From the NCBI RefSeq assembly GCF_002140915.1, contig NZ_NGKU01000001.1:365525-429524 (forward strand): DNA of 64,000 nucleotides, given 5' to 3'. The position numbers were made by a program, and so were the translations under genes. The notes beneath the pieces were generated by a model. The model searched no databases. It was given only the letters and a program-made list of their open reading frames with translations, and was not told the DNA's origin. Origin of the DNA: Candidatus Enterococcus testudinis (GTDB lineage Bacteria; Bacillota; Bacilli; Lactobacillales; Enterococcaceae). Positions 8,527-15,828 of this stretch are shown here, in pieces; position 1 is the first letter of the stretch; the number at the start of each line of letters is the position of its first letter.

Positions 8527-11500
8527 ATGACGAAAAAAATACAAGTGGCCAATGCCGATACGACAGCCGTCTTTTTACCGACGGGGGATTTATATGAGAT
8601 CCAAAACCATGATTTAATGATTAACCAACTTAATGGAAATCCATTAGACGGCAGCTTGAATCAGCTGTATCTGCGCATCGAAGAGGCGGGAGAAATATCG
8701 TTTACACCATTGATCGGTTCGAATGCCCGCAGTACCTTTGCGTATAATGAACATCAAGTACAATGGTCTGGACAGTATCGATCGGTGGCTTATCAAGTTG
8801 ATTTTCAACTGGCAGAAAATGTTTGGTTTTGGCGTGTCCAATTAAGCGGAAGTGGAAAAGCCGATGTTGTTTACGGACAAGATTTGGGCAATGCAGCTAA
8901 AGGTGCCGTTCAATCGAATGAAGCCTATGTCTCGCAATATATCGATCATCATGTAACGGAAAGTCAAGGGCGGATCACAGTTTCTTCCCGTCAAAACCAA
9001 CCACAAAATGGGCAATTCCCATTGGTGGAACAAGGCAGTTTCCAATCCCTAAAGGGCTATGCCACGGACGGCTATCAATTTTTTGGCCGAAGCTATAAAA
9101 CAAGCAACAGTCCCGAAGCATTGCAGCATGAGCGATTACCAAATGAAGTCTATCAATATGAGTGCGCGTATATTGCGCTGCAAAGCCAATGGCTAGAACT
9201 AAGCGATACACCAACGGACATCGTGTTTTATGCCGCAGTCAAAGAGAATCAAGCAGAAGCAGTCACTGGACCCCAATTTTCGGTGGCGGCATTACAGACA
9301 CAATATGATCAATTGGTGTTTGAAGACCTTGGCGGACAAAATATGCCAGCGAAAAAATTAGGACCTGTCGTTGTAGGAGAAACATGGACTGAAGCTGAGA
9401 TCGTAGCCCGTTTTCCTCAGCGACAAGCGATTGAAACTGTTGATGGGCAAACCTATTCTTTCTTTACTGATGCGTATCATCATGTGGTCCTCAAGGACAA
9501 AGAAGCCCATATGGAACGCAGTCACGGGCACATCCTTTTGAGTGGGCAGTCGCTGACAGTGGATCAGCCAATCATGAGTACGACGGTTTATATGAGCGGC
9601 ATCTTTAATTCTCAGATCGTACTAGGCAATACGTCTATGAACAAATTGTTGAGCAACAGCCGCAATGCCTTGAATCTGATCAAACAGTCAGGACAGCGGA
9701 TCTACTTGAAAGAAGCCGACCAATGGCGGCTCTTGACCATGCCTTCAGCATTTGAGATGGGCTTAAATTCAGCAACTTGGTATTATAAATTAGCCGATGA
9801 CGTGATCAAAGTCACCACCTATACGCAATTAGAAGGGCGTCAGATCACCACAACGATCCATAGCGAGCAGCAGCAATCGTATACTTGGGCGATCAGCAAT
9901 CAATTTGTGATGGGTGTCGATGATAGTGCGCCGACTGTCGCCCTTGAGGTTGCAGATCAATGCGTGACGATCAAAGGATCAGCAGCATCACCAATCCATG
10001 ACGCATACCCAGAGTTAACCTATTATCTAGCGGCTGAACAACCCTTTACTGTCGAAAATGAAACCTTATTCAATGTCACCCCCATCAGTGAGGAAGCTGC
10101 GCTGACCGTGTTGCGTTTTGATGATCAACAGGAAGTATCATTTGTTATTCAAGGCACATTAGACAACACGCCATATCACACGCAGGTAAGTGAGTATGCA
10201 GCCGAAGATCAAGCGTATACGGACTTTATCCATTCATTGCTGCACCAATTTGAGTTACACCATGACAGCGCCGATGTCGCATCATTCAATATATTGGCCC
10301 GGTGGTATACCCACAATATGCTGGTTCATTATTTATCGCCCCATGGATTGGAGCAATATGGCGGCGCTGCGTGGGGCACCCGCGATGTGTCACAGGGACC
10401 GACGGAATACTTCTTGGCTTTTAATCGTCCAGAAATGGTTGCATCGATCATTGAGCATCTATTTGAAAATCAATTTGAAGATGATGGCAACTGGCCGCAA
10501 TGGTTTATGTTTGACCGATATGAAAAGCAAAAAGCTGATGAGAGTCATGGCGATGTCATCGTTTGGCCAATGAAGGTCGTTAGTGACTATTTGGAAAAAA
10601 CCAAAGATTACACTATTTTGGAAAAACAAATTGCCTATACCGACCGAGACAGTTTTGAGAAAACAGCCTCCGCGCCTTTGTTCGATCATTTGAAAAAAGA
10701 AGTTGCTTATATTGAAGCCAACTTCTTACCGGGTACCTATTTGTCTTGTTATGGCGATGGGGATTGGGATGATACCTTGCAGCCGAACAACAGCAAGTTG
10801 AAAAAACACATGGCCAGCAGTTGGACCGTTGCGTTGACGTATGAAGTGTTGAAAAAATTAGGAAAGCAGTTGGCTGCTTATGATGCCGAATATGCCGCGC
10901 ATTTGACTACACTTGCAGCAGGTGTGCAAAAAGATTTTGAAACCTATATGTTGGCAGATGGGACATTGCCAGGGTTTGTCTATATGGAAGACGAAGACCA
11001 TGTCGAATTGATGGTTCATCCGACGGACAAAAAAACCGGCATCCAATACCGATTACTGCCCATGCAGCAAAGTATGATTGGGGAATTACTCTCACCAGAA
11101 GAAGCGGATCACCACTTGGCAATCATCAAAGAACATCTGCAGTTTCCAGATGGTGTCCGTCTGATGAATCGCCCAGCGCAATATCAAGGCGGTGTCAGCA
11201 CAAACTTCAAACGGGCAGAACAAGCCGCGAACTTTGGCCGTGAGATTGGCTTGCAATATGTACATGCCCACATCCGTTTTACGGAAGCGATGGCTAAACT
11301 AGGCAATAAACAAGAAACTTGGCATGCGTTGGGTGTCATTAATCCAATCCAAATCAAAGAACGGGTGCAAAATGCTGAGCTGCGTCAAGCCAATGCTTAC
11401 TTCAGCAGTTCTGACGGCGACTTCAAAACAAGGTACCAAGCACAAGAGAATTTTGGTAAACTGAAAGAAGGAACGGTTGGTGTCAAAGGCGGCTGGCGTA

Positions 11501-11820
11501 TTTACTCTAGCGGACCTGGTATCTATCTCAACCAATTGATCAGTCAAGTCTTGGGGATTCGTGTGTATGTCGATCATCTCGAGTTGGATCCAGTGCTACC
11601 GTCAGAACTTGACGGATTGTCATTGACCTATCAGATATATGATTACCCAGTTCATTTGATTTTTCATGAAGCCCCCGAGGCGAAAGTTGTCATCAACGGA
11701 CAAGCGCAGCCATTGGATTTTACGGACAATCGTTATCGGCAAGGAGCGATTTCTTTTGAAAAAGAGTCCTTCTGCCAATTATTGAATAACAGCGACAATA
11801 CAATCGATATTTATCGCTAG
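8527..11820 (+). CDS. GH94-like phosphorylase, probable 1,2-beta-oligoglucan phosphorylase
   Basis: This protein of about 1,097 residues lacks a signal peptide. It has an N-terminal beta-sandwich region and a C-terminal (alpha/alpha)6 barrel. GH94-type motifs are YGGAAWGTRDVSQGP, DESHGDVIVWP and GDGDWDDTLQP, with a likely general acid in the D-W-x-D cluster near residue 749. The length and the GH3 neighbour match the sophoro-oligosaccharide phosphorylase of Listeria innocua, which converts beta-1,2-glucan oligomers plus phosphate to glucose 1-phosphate. Ordinary cellobiose phosphorylases are about 800 residues. The start at 8527 is preferred to 8518 because AGGATGG sits 5-8 bases upstream of it. 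Substrate identity is inferred. Confidence 0.8.
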   Translation: MTKKIQVANADTTAVFLPTGDLYEIQNHDLMINQLNGNPLDGSLNQLYLRIEEAGEISFTPLIGSNARSTFAYNEHQVQWSGQYRSVAYQVDFQLAENVWFWRVQLSGSGKADVVYGQDLGNAAKGAVQSNEAYVSQYIDHHVTESQGRITVSSRQNQPQNGQFPLVEQGSFQSLKGYATDGYQFFGRSYKTSNSPEALQHERLPNEVYQYECAYIALQSQWLELSDTPTDIVFYAAVKENQAEAVTGPQFSVAALQTQYDQLVFEDLGGQNMPAKKLGPVVVGETWTEAEIVARFPQRQAIETVDGQTYSFFTDAYHHVVLKDKEAHMERSHGHILLSGQSLTVDQPIMSTTVYMSGIFNSQIVLGNTSMNKLLSNSRNALNLIKQSGQRIYLKEADQWRLLTMPSAFEMGLNSATWYYKLADDVIKVTTYTQLEGRQITTTIHSEQQQSYTWAISNQFVMGVDDSAPTVALEVADQCVTIKGSAASPIHDAYPELTYYLAAEQPFTVENETLFNVTPISEEAALTVLRFDDQQEVSFVIQGTLDNTPYHTQVSEYAAEDQAYTDFIHSLLHQFELHHDSADVASFNILARWYTHNMLVHYLSPHGLEQYGGAAWGTRDVSQGPTEYFLAFNRPEMVASIIEHLFENQFEDDGNWPQWFMFDRYEKQKADESHGDVIVWPMKVVSDYLEKTKDYTILEKQIAYTDRDSFEKTASAPLFDHLKKEVAYIEANFLPGTYLSCYGDGDWDDTLQPNNSKLKKHMASSWTVALTYEVLKKLGKQLAAYDAEYAAHLTTLAAGVQKDFETYMLADGTLPGFVYMEDEDHVELMVHPTDKKTGIQYRLLPMQQSMIGELLSPEEADHHLAIIKEHLQFPDGVRLMNRPAQYQGGVSTNFKRAEQAANFGREIGLQYVHAHIRFTEAMAKLGNKQETWHALGVINPIQIKERVQNAELRQANAYFSSSDGDFKTRYQAQENFGKLKEGTVGVKGGWRIYSSGPGIYLNQLISQVLGIRVYVDHLELDPVLPSELDGLSLTYQIYDYPVHLIFHEAPEAKVVINGQAQPLDFTDNRYRQGAISFEKESFCQLLNNSDNTIDIYR

Positions 11821-11832
11821 AAAGGAGAAGCC

Positions 11833-12792
11833 ATGGTAGGAATCAAAGATATTGCCCAGCAAGCGGGGGTTTCCATTTCCACTGTATCATATGCATTAAA
11901 TGGCAGCCCGAAAGTAACTGAGGAAACCCGTGCGCGTATCCAAGCGATTGCGAAGGAATTGAATTATGTTCCGAACATGGCGGCTCGCTCACTCAAACGC
12001 CGACAAACCAATATTATTGGGGTCTATTTGGCAGATTATGCCGGGAGTTTCTATGGCGAACTGCTAGATGGTATCAAGAAAGGCTTGGAACTGTTCGGCT
12101 ATGAAATGATTGTGTGCAGCGGCAAAAAATCACATTTGTTTATTCCAGAACGGATGATTGATGGCGCGATTATATTGGATTGGACTTTCCCAGAAGACGA
12201 AATTTTGCAATACGCACAGCGTGGCCATCAAATCGTTGTCTTGGACCGGGTCTTGTCTCATGAGAATATCTATCAAGTATTATTGGACAACAAAGGCGGT
12301 GCAGCATTGGCAATCGATCGATTGATTGCTGGACAAAGCGAAAAAGTTTATTTGCTGGCTGGTCCTGAAACAGGGTATGACAGTCATGAGCGTCTAGAAG
12401 CCAGCACCAAAGAACTGACGCGTTTCGGCGTCCCTTACGAAGTCATTCCGGGTGACTTTACGGAACCTTCAGGGTACCAAGCCGCCAAAGATTTATTGGC
12501 TCAGCCACAACAAGGGCCAATCGATATCTTTGCGTTTAATGATGAAATGGCGATCGGTGTGTACAAATATGTCCGAGAAACAGAGTATCAAATAGGCAAA
12601 GACATCCGAATCATTGGATTTGATAATACGGAACTGGGTGCCTTTGTGCAACCACGTTTGGCAACGATTGCTTACTCGAAACACCGTTGGGGCATGGTCG
12701 CTGCCGAGAAAATCATTCATGCCATCCAAGGTGATCCGGTGGAAGATGAACATATCTACACGACCTATGTTGACGGCGAATCATTTACCTGA
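11833..12792 (+). CDS. LacI-family transcriptional repressor of the glucan operon
   Basis: This 319-residue regulator has a DNA-binding headpiece (IKDIAQQAGVSISTVSYALN) followed by the hinge helix NMAARSLKRR and a periplasmic-binding-protein-like sugar domain with the usual FNDEMAIGVYK and GFDNTELG motifs. It is the last gene, 12 bp after the phosphorylase, with AGGAG upstream. It probably binds the two GAAACGTTTC palindromes at 235-244 and 482-491 and releases them on sensing an imported oligosaccharide or breakdown product. Autoregulation follows from its place in the same transcript. Confidence 0.88.
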   Translation: MVGIKDIAQQAGVSISTVSYALNGSPKVTEETRARIQAIAKELNYVPNMAARSLKRRQTNIIGVYLADYAGSFYGELLDGIKKGLELFGYEMIVCSGKKSHLFIPERMIDGAIILDWTFPEDEILQYAQRGHQIVVLDRVLSHENIYQVLLDNKGGAALAIDRLIAGQSEKVYLLAGPETGYDSHERLEASTKELTRFGVPYEVIPGDFTEPSGYQAAKDLLAQPQQGPIDIFAFNDEMAIGVYKYVRETEYQIGKDIRIIGFDNTELGAFVQPRLATIAYSKHRWGMVAAEKIIHAIQGDPVEDEHIYTTYVDGESFT

Positions 12793-12810
12793 TACGCAAA
12801 GGATAGACAA

Positions 12811-12836
12811 AAGGCAGACTTTCGGGTCTGTCTTTT
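12811..12836 (+). terminator. Terminator of the glucan operon
   Basis: The stem AAGGCAGAC with GTCTGTCTT around a TTTCGG-type loop ends in a T run. It lies directly after the LacI gene and closes the operon that starts at 542. Confidence 0.8.
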
Positions 12837-12886
12837 TGCATAGAAAGTAGTTATTTACTTCCATTCTATTTCTGGCTAGAATTTGG

Positions 12887-12892
12887 TATGAT
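12887..12892 (+). promoter_or_regulatory. -10 element of the tetR-ptp promoter
   Basis: TATGAT at 12887-12892 has a weak TTCTAT 17 bp upstream (12864-12869). An upstream in-frame ATG for the TetR gene at 12888 lies inside this -10 box, which supports the later start at 12927. Confidence 0.5.
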
Positions 12893-12926
12893 AGAAGAAA
12901 CAGTCAGACACAAGAAGAGGTGCACG

Positions 12927-13496
12927 ATGGGCGAAAGTAATCAAACCAAAGCCAGTATTGGCCAATCATTGGTGCAACTTTGCCAAACCAAAGAAATCAG
13001 CAAAATCAGCGTACAAGAAATTACGGCAGCTGCCACGATCAACCGGCAAACCTTTTATTACCATTTTCCAGATAAAAAATCGCTGATCCAGTGGATTTAT
13101 CATCATGATGCGTTGGTTTTTTTGACGGCAGAAGATATTTCTTTGGATAATTGGGAAGAAGCCGCATTACGGATGTTGAAGGCCATGAAAGATTCTGCTG
13201 ATTTTTATCGGAAGTCGGTGATCTATGATCGGGAAATCTTGATGAATAGTTTTTTTGCAATCACAGAACCGCTGTTTCAGCGTTTATTCCAAGGTGTAGA
13301 CATTGATCAACAGCTGACGACCAAAGACATTCAGTTTTACAGCCGGTTTTTTTCTTATGGCTGCGGTGGGATCTTAGAATCATGGCTGCGAAACGACTTT
13401 CCCGAGTCGCCGTTAGAAATCGCGACCCAATTGTTTCGTTTAGCCAAAGATGTTGAATTTTTTTCTTATCAAATTTATGAACAAGAGGAGCAGTGA
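12927..13496 (+). CDS. TetR-family regulator
   Basis: This 189-residue regulator has an N-terminal helix-turn-helix (KISVQEITAAATINRQTFYYHF) and a C-terminal all-helical ligand domain of the DhaS-like type. The chosen ATG at 12927 follows AGAAGAGG by six bases; the longer frame from 12888 would begin within the promoter. The tyrosine phosphatase gene starts 4 bp after its stop, so the two are cotranscribed. I see no clear operator or effector. It could control the phosphatase or an unlinked target. Confidence 0.82.
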   Translation: MGESNQTKASIGQSLVQLCQTKEISKISVQEITAAATINRQTFYYHFPDKKSLIQWIYHHDALVFLTAEDISLDNWEEAALRMLKAMKDSADFYRKSVIYDREILMNSFFAITEPLFQRLFQGVDIDQQLTTKDIQFYSRFFSYGCGGILESWLRNDFPESPLEIATQLFRLAKDVEFFSYQIYEQEEQ

Positions 13497-13499
13497 TAT

Positions 13500-13958
13500 A
13501 TGACCAAAATACTTTTCGTTTGTTTAGGGAATATTTGTCGTTCGCCGATGGCAGAAGCGCTATTTCGGGCGGAAATCAACGCGCGAGGTTTAGCATGGCA
13601 GGTGGACTCGGCGGCAACAAGCGGGTGGGAAGCTGGAAATCCAGCGCATGCCGGTACACGACAATTGCTGGCTCAAAAAGGTATCAGCAGCAAAGGGCTT
13701 ATCTCTCGGCAAGTGCAAACAAAAGACTTTGAGGATTTCGATTGGATCATTGGCATGGATGATCAGAATGTCGCCGATTTGCGAAAGCGGGCACCCAAGG
13801 ACCATCAAGACAAAATCCATACGTATCTAAGTGTTGTTCCTGACCAGGAAGATGCAGAGATTCCTGATCCCTATTATACGGGTGATTTTGAAGAAACGTA
13901 TCGGTTGCTCAAAACCGGTATGCCTTATTGGATCGCAGCAATCAAGGAAGACAAGTAA
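13500..13958 (+). CDS. Low-molecular-weight protein tyrosine phosphatase
   Basis: This 152-residue cytosolic phosphatase has the P-loop CLGNICRS at the N-terminus, with nucleophile Cys8 and Arg14. The general acid is Asp123 in IPDPYY. Length and motif order are those of complete family members. These enzymes remove phosphate from tyrosine residues, often on kinases of envelope polysaccharide synthesis or arginine kinases. No cognate kinase is in view. It follows the TetR gene by 4 bp with its own AGAGGAG site. Confidence 0.92.
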   Translation: MTKILFVCLGNICRSPMAEALFRAEINARGLAWQVDSAATSGWEAGNPAHAGTRQLLAQKGISSKGLISRQVQTKDFEDFDWIIGMDDQNVADLRKRAPKDHQDKIHTYLSVVPDQEDAEIPDPYYTGDFEETYRLLKTGMPYWIAAIKEDK

Positions 13959-14063
13959 CCAATGTTCACTCTTGTTTTTTTGCATAAATTTGGTAAAATA
14001 AAGATAGAAAATGCGAACGTATGTGTGGGTTTTGCCTCGGTATCGTGCAGAAAGGACAGTCCA

Positions 14064-14459
14064 ATGGAAAAGAAACCATCGCCTATCAGAAAATTAGGTA
14101 AACTCATTGTGATGACATCCACCACGTTACTGGATACGTTTTTCAGTGATGATGCAGATAAAAAGAATCAAACAGAGAAAATGCGAGAGGTACGGCGCTT
14201 GCTGCAAGAAGCTGCAACGGCCAAGTATCTGGTGGTGCTGCAAGTCAAGGCGGATAAATTAGGGGAATTTGAAACCGTTACCGGCTGGATCGTAGGCAAA
14301 ACGGTGGCGAAGGAACAAGTTGTGTTGAAATTACAAAACAATCGACAACAGCTGCGGATCATTCCATTAAGTCAGATTTTGAAAGTCAGTACATTGAACA
14401 CCAAACCTGCTGCCAAGAGAAGTATGCCACAACCCAAAGAAGAACCTGTCGATGAATGA
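14064..14459 (+). CDS. Hypothetical protein
   Basis: This 131-residue protein has no domain I recognise. It begins with a basic stretch (MEKKPSPIRKLGKLIV) and a helical region, and ends in a charged tail. The middle (residues 45-115) looks like a small beta-rich domain. The ATG at 14064 follows AAAGGA by seven bases. A promoter with TAAAAT at 13994-13999 supports a separate transcript, and a longer in-frame extension from 13962 would overlap that promoter. The final codons lie inside a 19-bp hairpin shared with the convergent gene. Confidence 0.65.
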   Translation: MEKKPSPIRKLGKLIVMTSTTLLDTFFSDDADKKNQTEKMREVRRLLQEAATAKYLVVLQVKADKLGEFETVTGWIVGKTVAKEQVVLKLQNNRQQLRIIPLSQILKVSTLNTKPAAKRSMPQPKEEPVDE

Positions 14460-14840
14460 CAGGTTCTTCTTTGGGTATATCTTCGCATGTTTAGAAAGAA
14501 TCTTGGATAGACGCCACGCCGTGATGTCTTGAATCAACTGATAAGGGATAGGCTGATCAAAGGGAAACTGGACCGCACCTTTGCTGGTTTTGTATCCTGC
14601 TAACTCTTTTGCAAAATGCTGAATGGCTTCAGGTGCTGGATAGAAACCCAAATGATGTTTGGCATAGGCAAAATGAACGATATTTTCATGGTAATGGTAT
14701 GTTGGCATTTGGTAGCTGATTTTTTCTGTGGCTTGGGGCAATGCGGTAAGAATCGTTTGTCGGACAGTCTTTAGGATCTCTTGTCGATCTGCGGGAGCGT
14801 TGTCGATGTACTGGTCAACGGTCAGGGATGATGTTGTCAT
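14367..14840 (-). CDS. DUF1801 (YdhG/iron-chaperone-like) protein
   Basis: This 157-residue protein carries the DUF1801 fold over residues 1-115, with the family pattern A-D-R-Q-E-I-L, E-K-I-S-Y-Q-M-P-T-Y and F-A-Y-A-K-H-H-L-G-F-Y-P. Family members include the frataxin-like YdhG, but function is poorly established. The last 40 residues run through the convergent hairpin and into the neighbouring gene, a 93-bp overlap, and look unlike the family. An ancestral stop may have been lost there. The promoter is CTGACA-16-TATACT at 14864-14891. Confidence 0.8.
   Translation of the reverse strand: MTTSSLTVDQYIDNAPADRQEILKTVRQTILTALPQATEKISYQMPTYHYHENIVHFAYAKHHLGFYPAPEAIQHFAKELAGYKTSKGAVQFPFDQPIPYQLIQDITAWRLSKILSKHAKIYPKKNLSFIDRFFFGLWHTSLGSRFGVQCTDFQNLT
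14432..14476. terminator. Shared 19-bp hairpin between convergent genes
   Basis: A perfect 19-bp inverted repeat occupies 14432-14450 and 14458-14476 with a 7-base loop. It spans the stop codon of the plus-strand gene and lies within the end of the minus-strand frame. There is no clean T run on either side, so it may act as a transcript-end stabiliser as well as a terminator. Confidence 0.55.
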
Positions 14841-14863
14841 GGAAATACCTCTTTTTTCTTTTA

Positions 14864-14891
14864 AGTATACGACAAAAAAGGAGCCTGTCAG
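14864..14891 (-). promoter_or_regulatory. Promoter of the DUF1801 gene inside an sRNA terminator
   Basis: On the minus strand CTGACA (14891-14886) and TATACT (14869-14864) are 16 bp apart. The -35 box falls in the right arm of the upstream sRNA terminator hairpin, so transcription of the sRNA and use of this promoter share the same DNA. Confidence 0.6.
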
Positions 14892-14952
14892 TGGGTGGCT
14901 GACAGGCTAGGAGTAAAAATGAAAAGTGTTAGTTAGGGTTGTTTGTTGGTAT
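14873..14952 (-). ncRNA. Small RNA copy A with anti-Shine-Dalgarno segment
   Basis: This predicted transcript of about 80 nt starts after a TATAGT -10 box (14964-14959). It has an unstructured 5' part containing CAUUUUUACUCCU, complementary to a ribosome site plus start codon, and ends in a GC-rich hairpin with loop CCACCCA and a T6 run. About 43 of its first bases match copy B at 15671-15750, while the hairpin stems differ by compensating changes around the same loop. The design recalls streptococcal csRNAs. I do not recognise it as a named family. The opposite reading, a tiny leader ORF on the plus strand, is less likely because the T run and -10 are on the minus strand. Confidence 0.7.
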
Positions 14953-14958
14953 GCATAT

Positions 14959-15015
14959 ACTATACCTAGAAAATGTGAATATTTTGTGGAGAAAAGATTG
15001 GGAAGTGTTTAAGAA
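14959..15015 (-). promoter_or_regulatory. Promoter and upstream box of sRNA A
   Basis: The -10 box is TATAGT (14964-14959). There is no good -35 hexamer; instead a conserved block (14971-14988) and a box TTCTTAAACACTTCC (15015-15001) are shared with sRNA B at identical spacing. A missing -35 with a fixed upstream box suggests activation by a regulator, probably a response regulator. Confidence 0.55.
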
Positions 15016-15023
15016 TATATTTT

Positions 15024-15554
15024 TTACGGCAATTCTTTGATCATTTGAATGCCAAAGCGTCCTTTCTTCGTAGTAGAGACATAAAAGTGCAGGTCATACG
15101 TCCGTTGGGCATCGGCAAGGGCCTGATATAGGGCATTGATCTCTTTTTCGGCAGCCGCTTTGGTGCGATAAAACGCCAAAGGGACTTGGTGATCTCCCCA
15201 GAAGCTATGGGCATCTATACCCATAAGCATAACAGCAGGTTCATCTGCTTTTGCGGAAAAAACTGGCGATAATATAAATTTATAGTAAGAAGAGAGTGAC
15301 CCCGTAATTTTACTGATCACAAAGATACGATGTAACGTCGTTTGATCAGGAGCAATGTCTTGCGCGGTTCCTAGCAACTCATCAACGGACACTTGGAAGT
15401 AGGTTGCTATACGTACCGCATTTTTTAAGTCAGGTTCGGCAGAGCCGTTTTCGTAGCGAGAGATGGCTTGTCTGGAAATCGACAGATAGTCAGCAAGTAC
15501 TGCTTGAGAAATCCCTTGCTTTTTACGTAATTCTTTCAAGCGGTCAGAAAACAT
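15024..15554 (-). CDS. XRE-family transcriptional regulator
   Basis: This 176-residue protein has an N-terminal helix-turn-helix of the Cro/CI type (LKELRKKQGISQAVLADYLS through RYENGSAEPDL, residues 5-45). Its C-terminal domain of about 110 residues is one I do not recognise. The start follows GGAGGTG by about six bases; an upstream frame to 15647 has no ribosome site and is not used. Two 10-bp direct repeats 21 bp apart lie in the upstream region and may be its operator. It sits between two paralogous sRNA genes in the same orientation, so it may be coregulated with them or may control them. Confidence 0.82.
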   Translation of the reverse strand: MFSDRLKELRKKQGISQAVLADYLSISRQAISRYENGSAEPDLKNAVRIATYFQVSVDELLGTAQDIAPDQTTLHRIFVISKITGSLSSYYKFILSPVFSAKADEPAVMLMGIDAHSFWGDHQVPLAFYRTKAAAEKEINALYQALADAQRTYDLHFYVSTTKKGRFGIQMIKELP

Positions 15555-15618
15555 GTTACACCTCCGTTGTTGTTTCTTAAATGGTAAAGGAAATCCTTGT
15601 TTCCTACAAGCACAGTTT

Positions 15619-15649
15619 TGTTGCAAAGTGGTGCATAGCTGTTGCAAAG
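15619..15649 (-). promoter_or_regulatory. 21-bp-spaced direct repeats upstream of the XRE gene
   Basis: TGTTGCAAAG occurs at 15619-15628 and again at 15640-15649, exactly two helical turns apart. They precede the XRE start by about 65 bp. A dimeric or tandem regulator binding one DNA face would fit; which regulator is unknown. Confidence 0.4.
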
Positions 15650-15670
15650 GCCGCTGATTCGCTATTAAGA

Positions 15671-15750
15671 CAAAAAAACACCCACCGGTGGGTGGCCGGT
15701 GGGAAGGAGTTAAAAATGAAAAAGTGTTAGTTAGGGTTGTTTGTTGGTAT
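15671..15750 (-). ncRNA. Small RNA copy B with anti-Shine-Dalgarno segment
   Basis: This paralogue of sRNA A starts after TATACT (15762-15757) and ends in the hairpin CCCACCGG/CCGGTGGG with the same seven-base loop and a T7 run. Its first part is nearly identical to copy A and includes CAUUUUUAACUCCU, which could pair with AGGAG plus a start codon. The stems of the two hairpins differ in sequence but keep pairing and loop, which is evidence for selection on structure. Confidence 0.7.
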
Positions 15751-15756
15751 ACATAG

Positions 15757-15813
15757 AGTATACGGCTTAAATATGAATATTTTGTGACAAAACCTTTCGG
15801 AAGTTCTTAAGAA
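15757..15813 (-). promoter_or_regulatory. Promoter and upstream box of sRNA B
   Basis: TATACT (15762-15757) is preceded by the conserved block at 15769-15786 and the box TTCTTAAGAACTTCC (15813-15799). The box starts 37 bp from the -10, the same as in copy A. The left half, TTCTTAAGAA, is a perfect palindrome here. Confidence 0.55.
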
Positions 15814-15828
15814 CCCGTGACGTTTTTG

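Noticed and set aside
8527-11820. GH94-like protein as ordinary cellobiose phosphorylase
   Set aside because: At about 1,100 residues it is some 300 longer than cellobiose phosphorylases, and the GH3 plus lipoprotein context fits the 1,2-beta-oligoglucan type better.
14873-15750. Plus-strand leader peptides (AGGAG then ATG) at the repeated elements
   Set aside because: Each would encode only three to five residues. The T run after the hairpin and the -10 boxes are on the minus strand, so sRNA genes explain the repeats better.
15799-15813. WalR or CiaR box upstream of the sRNAs
   Set aside because: TTCTTAAGAACTTCC matches neither the WalR repeat (TGTHAH-N5-TGTHAH) nor the CiaR repeat TTTAAG-N5-TTTAAG.
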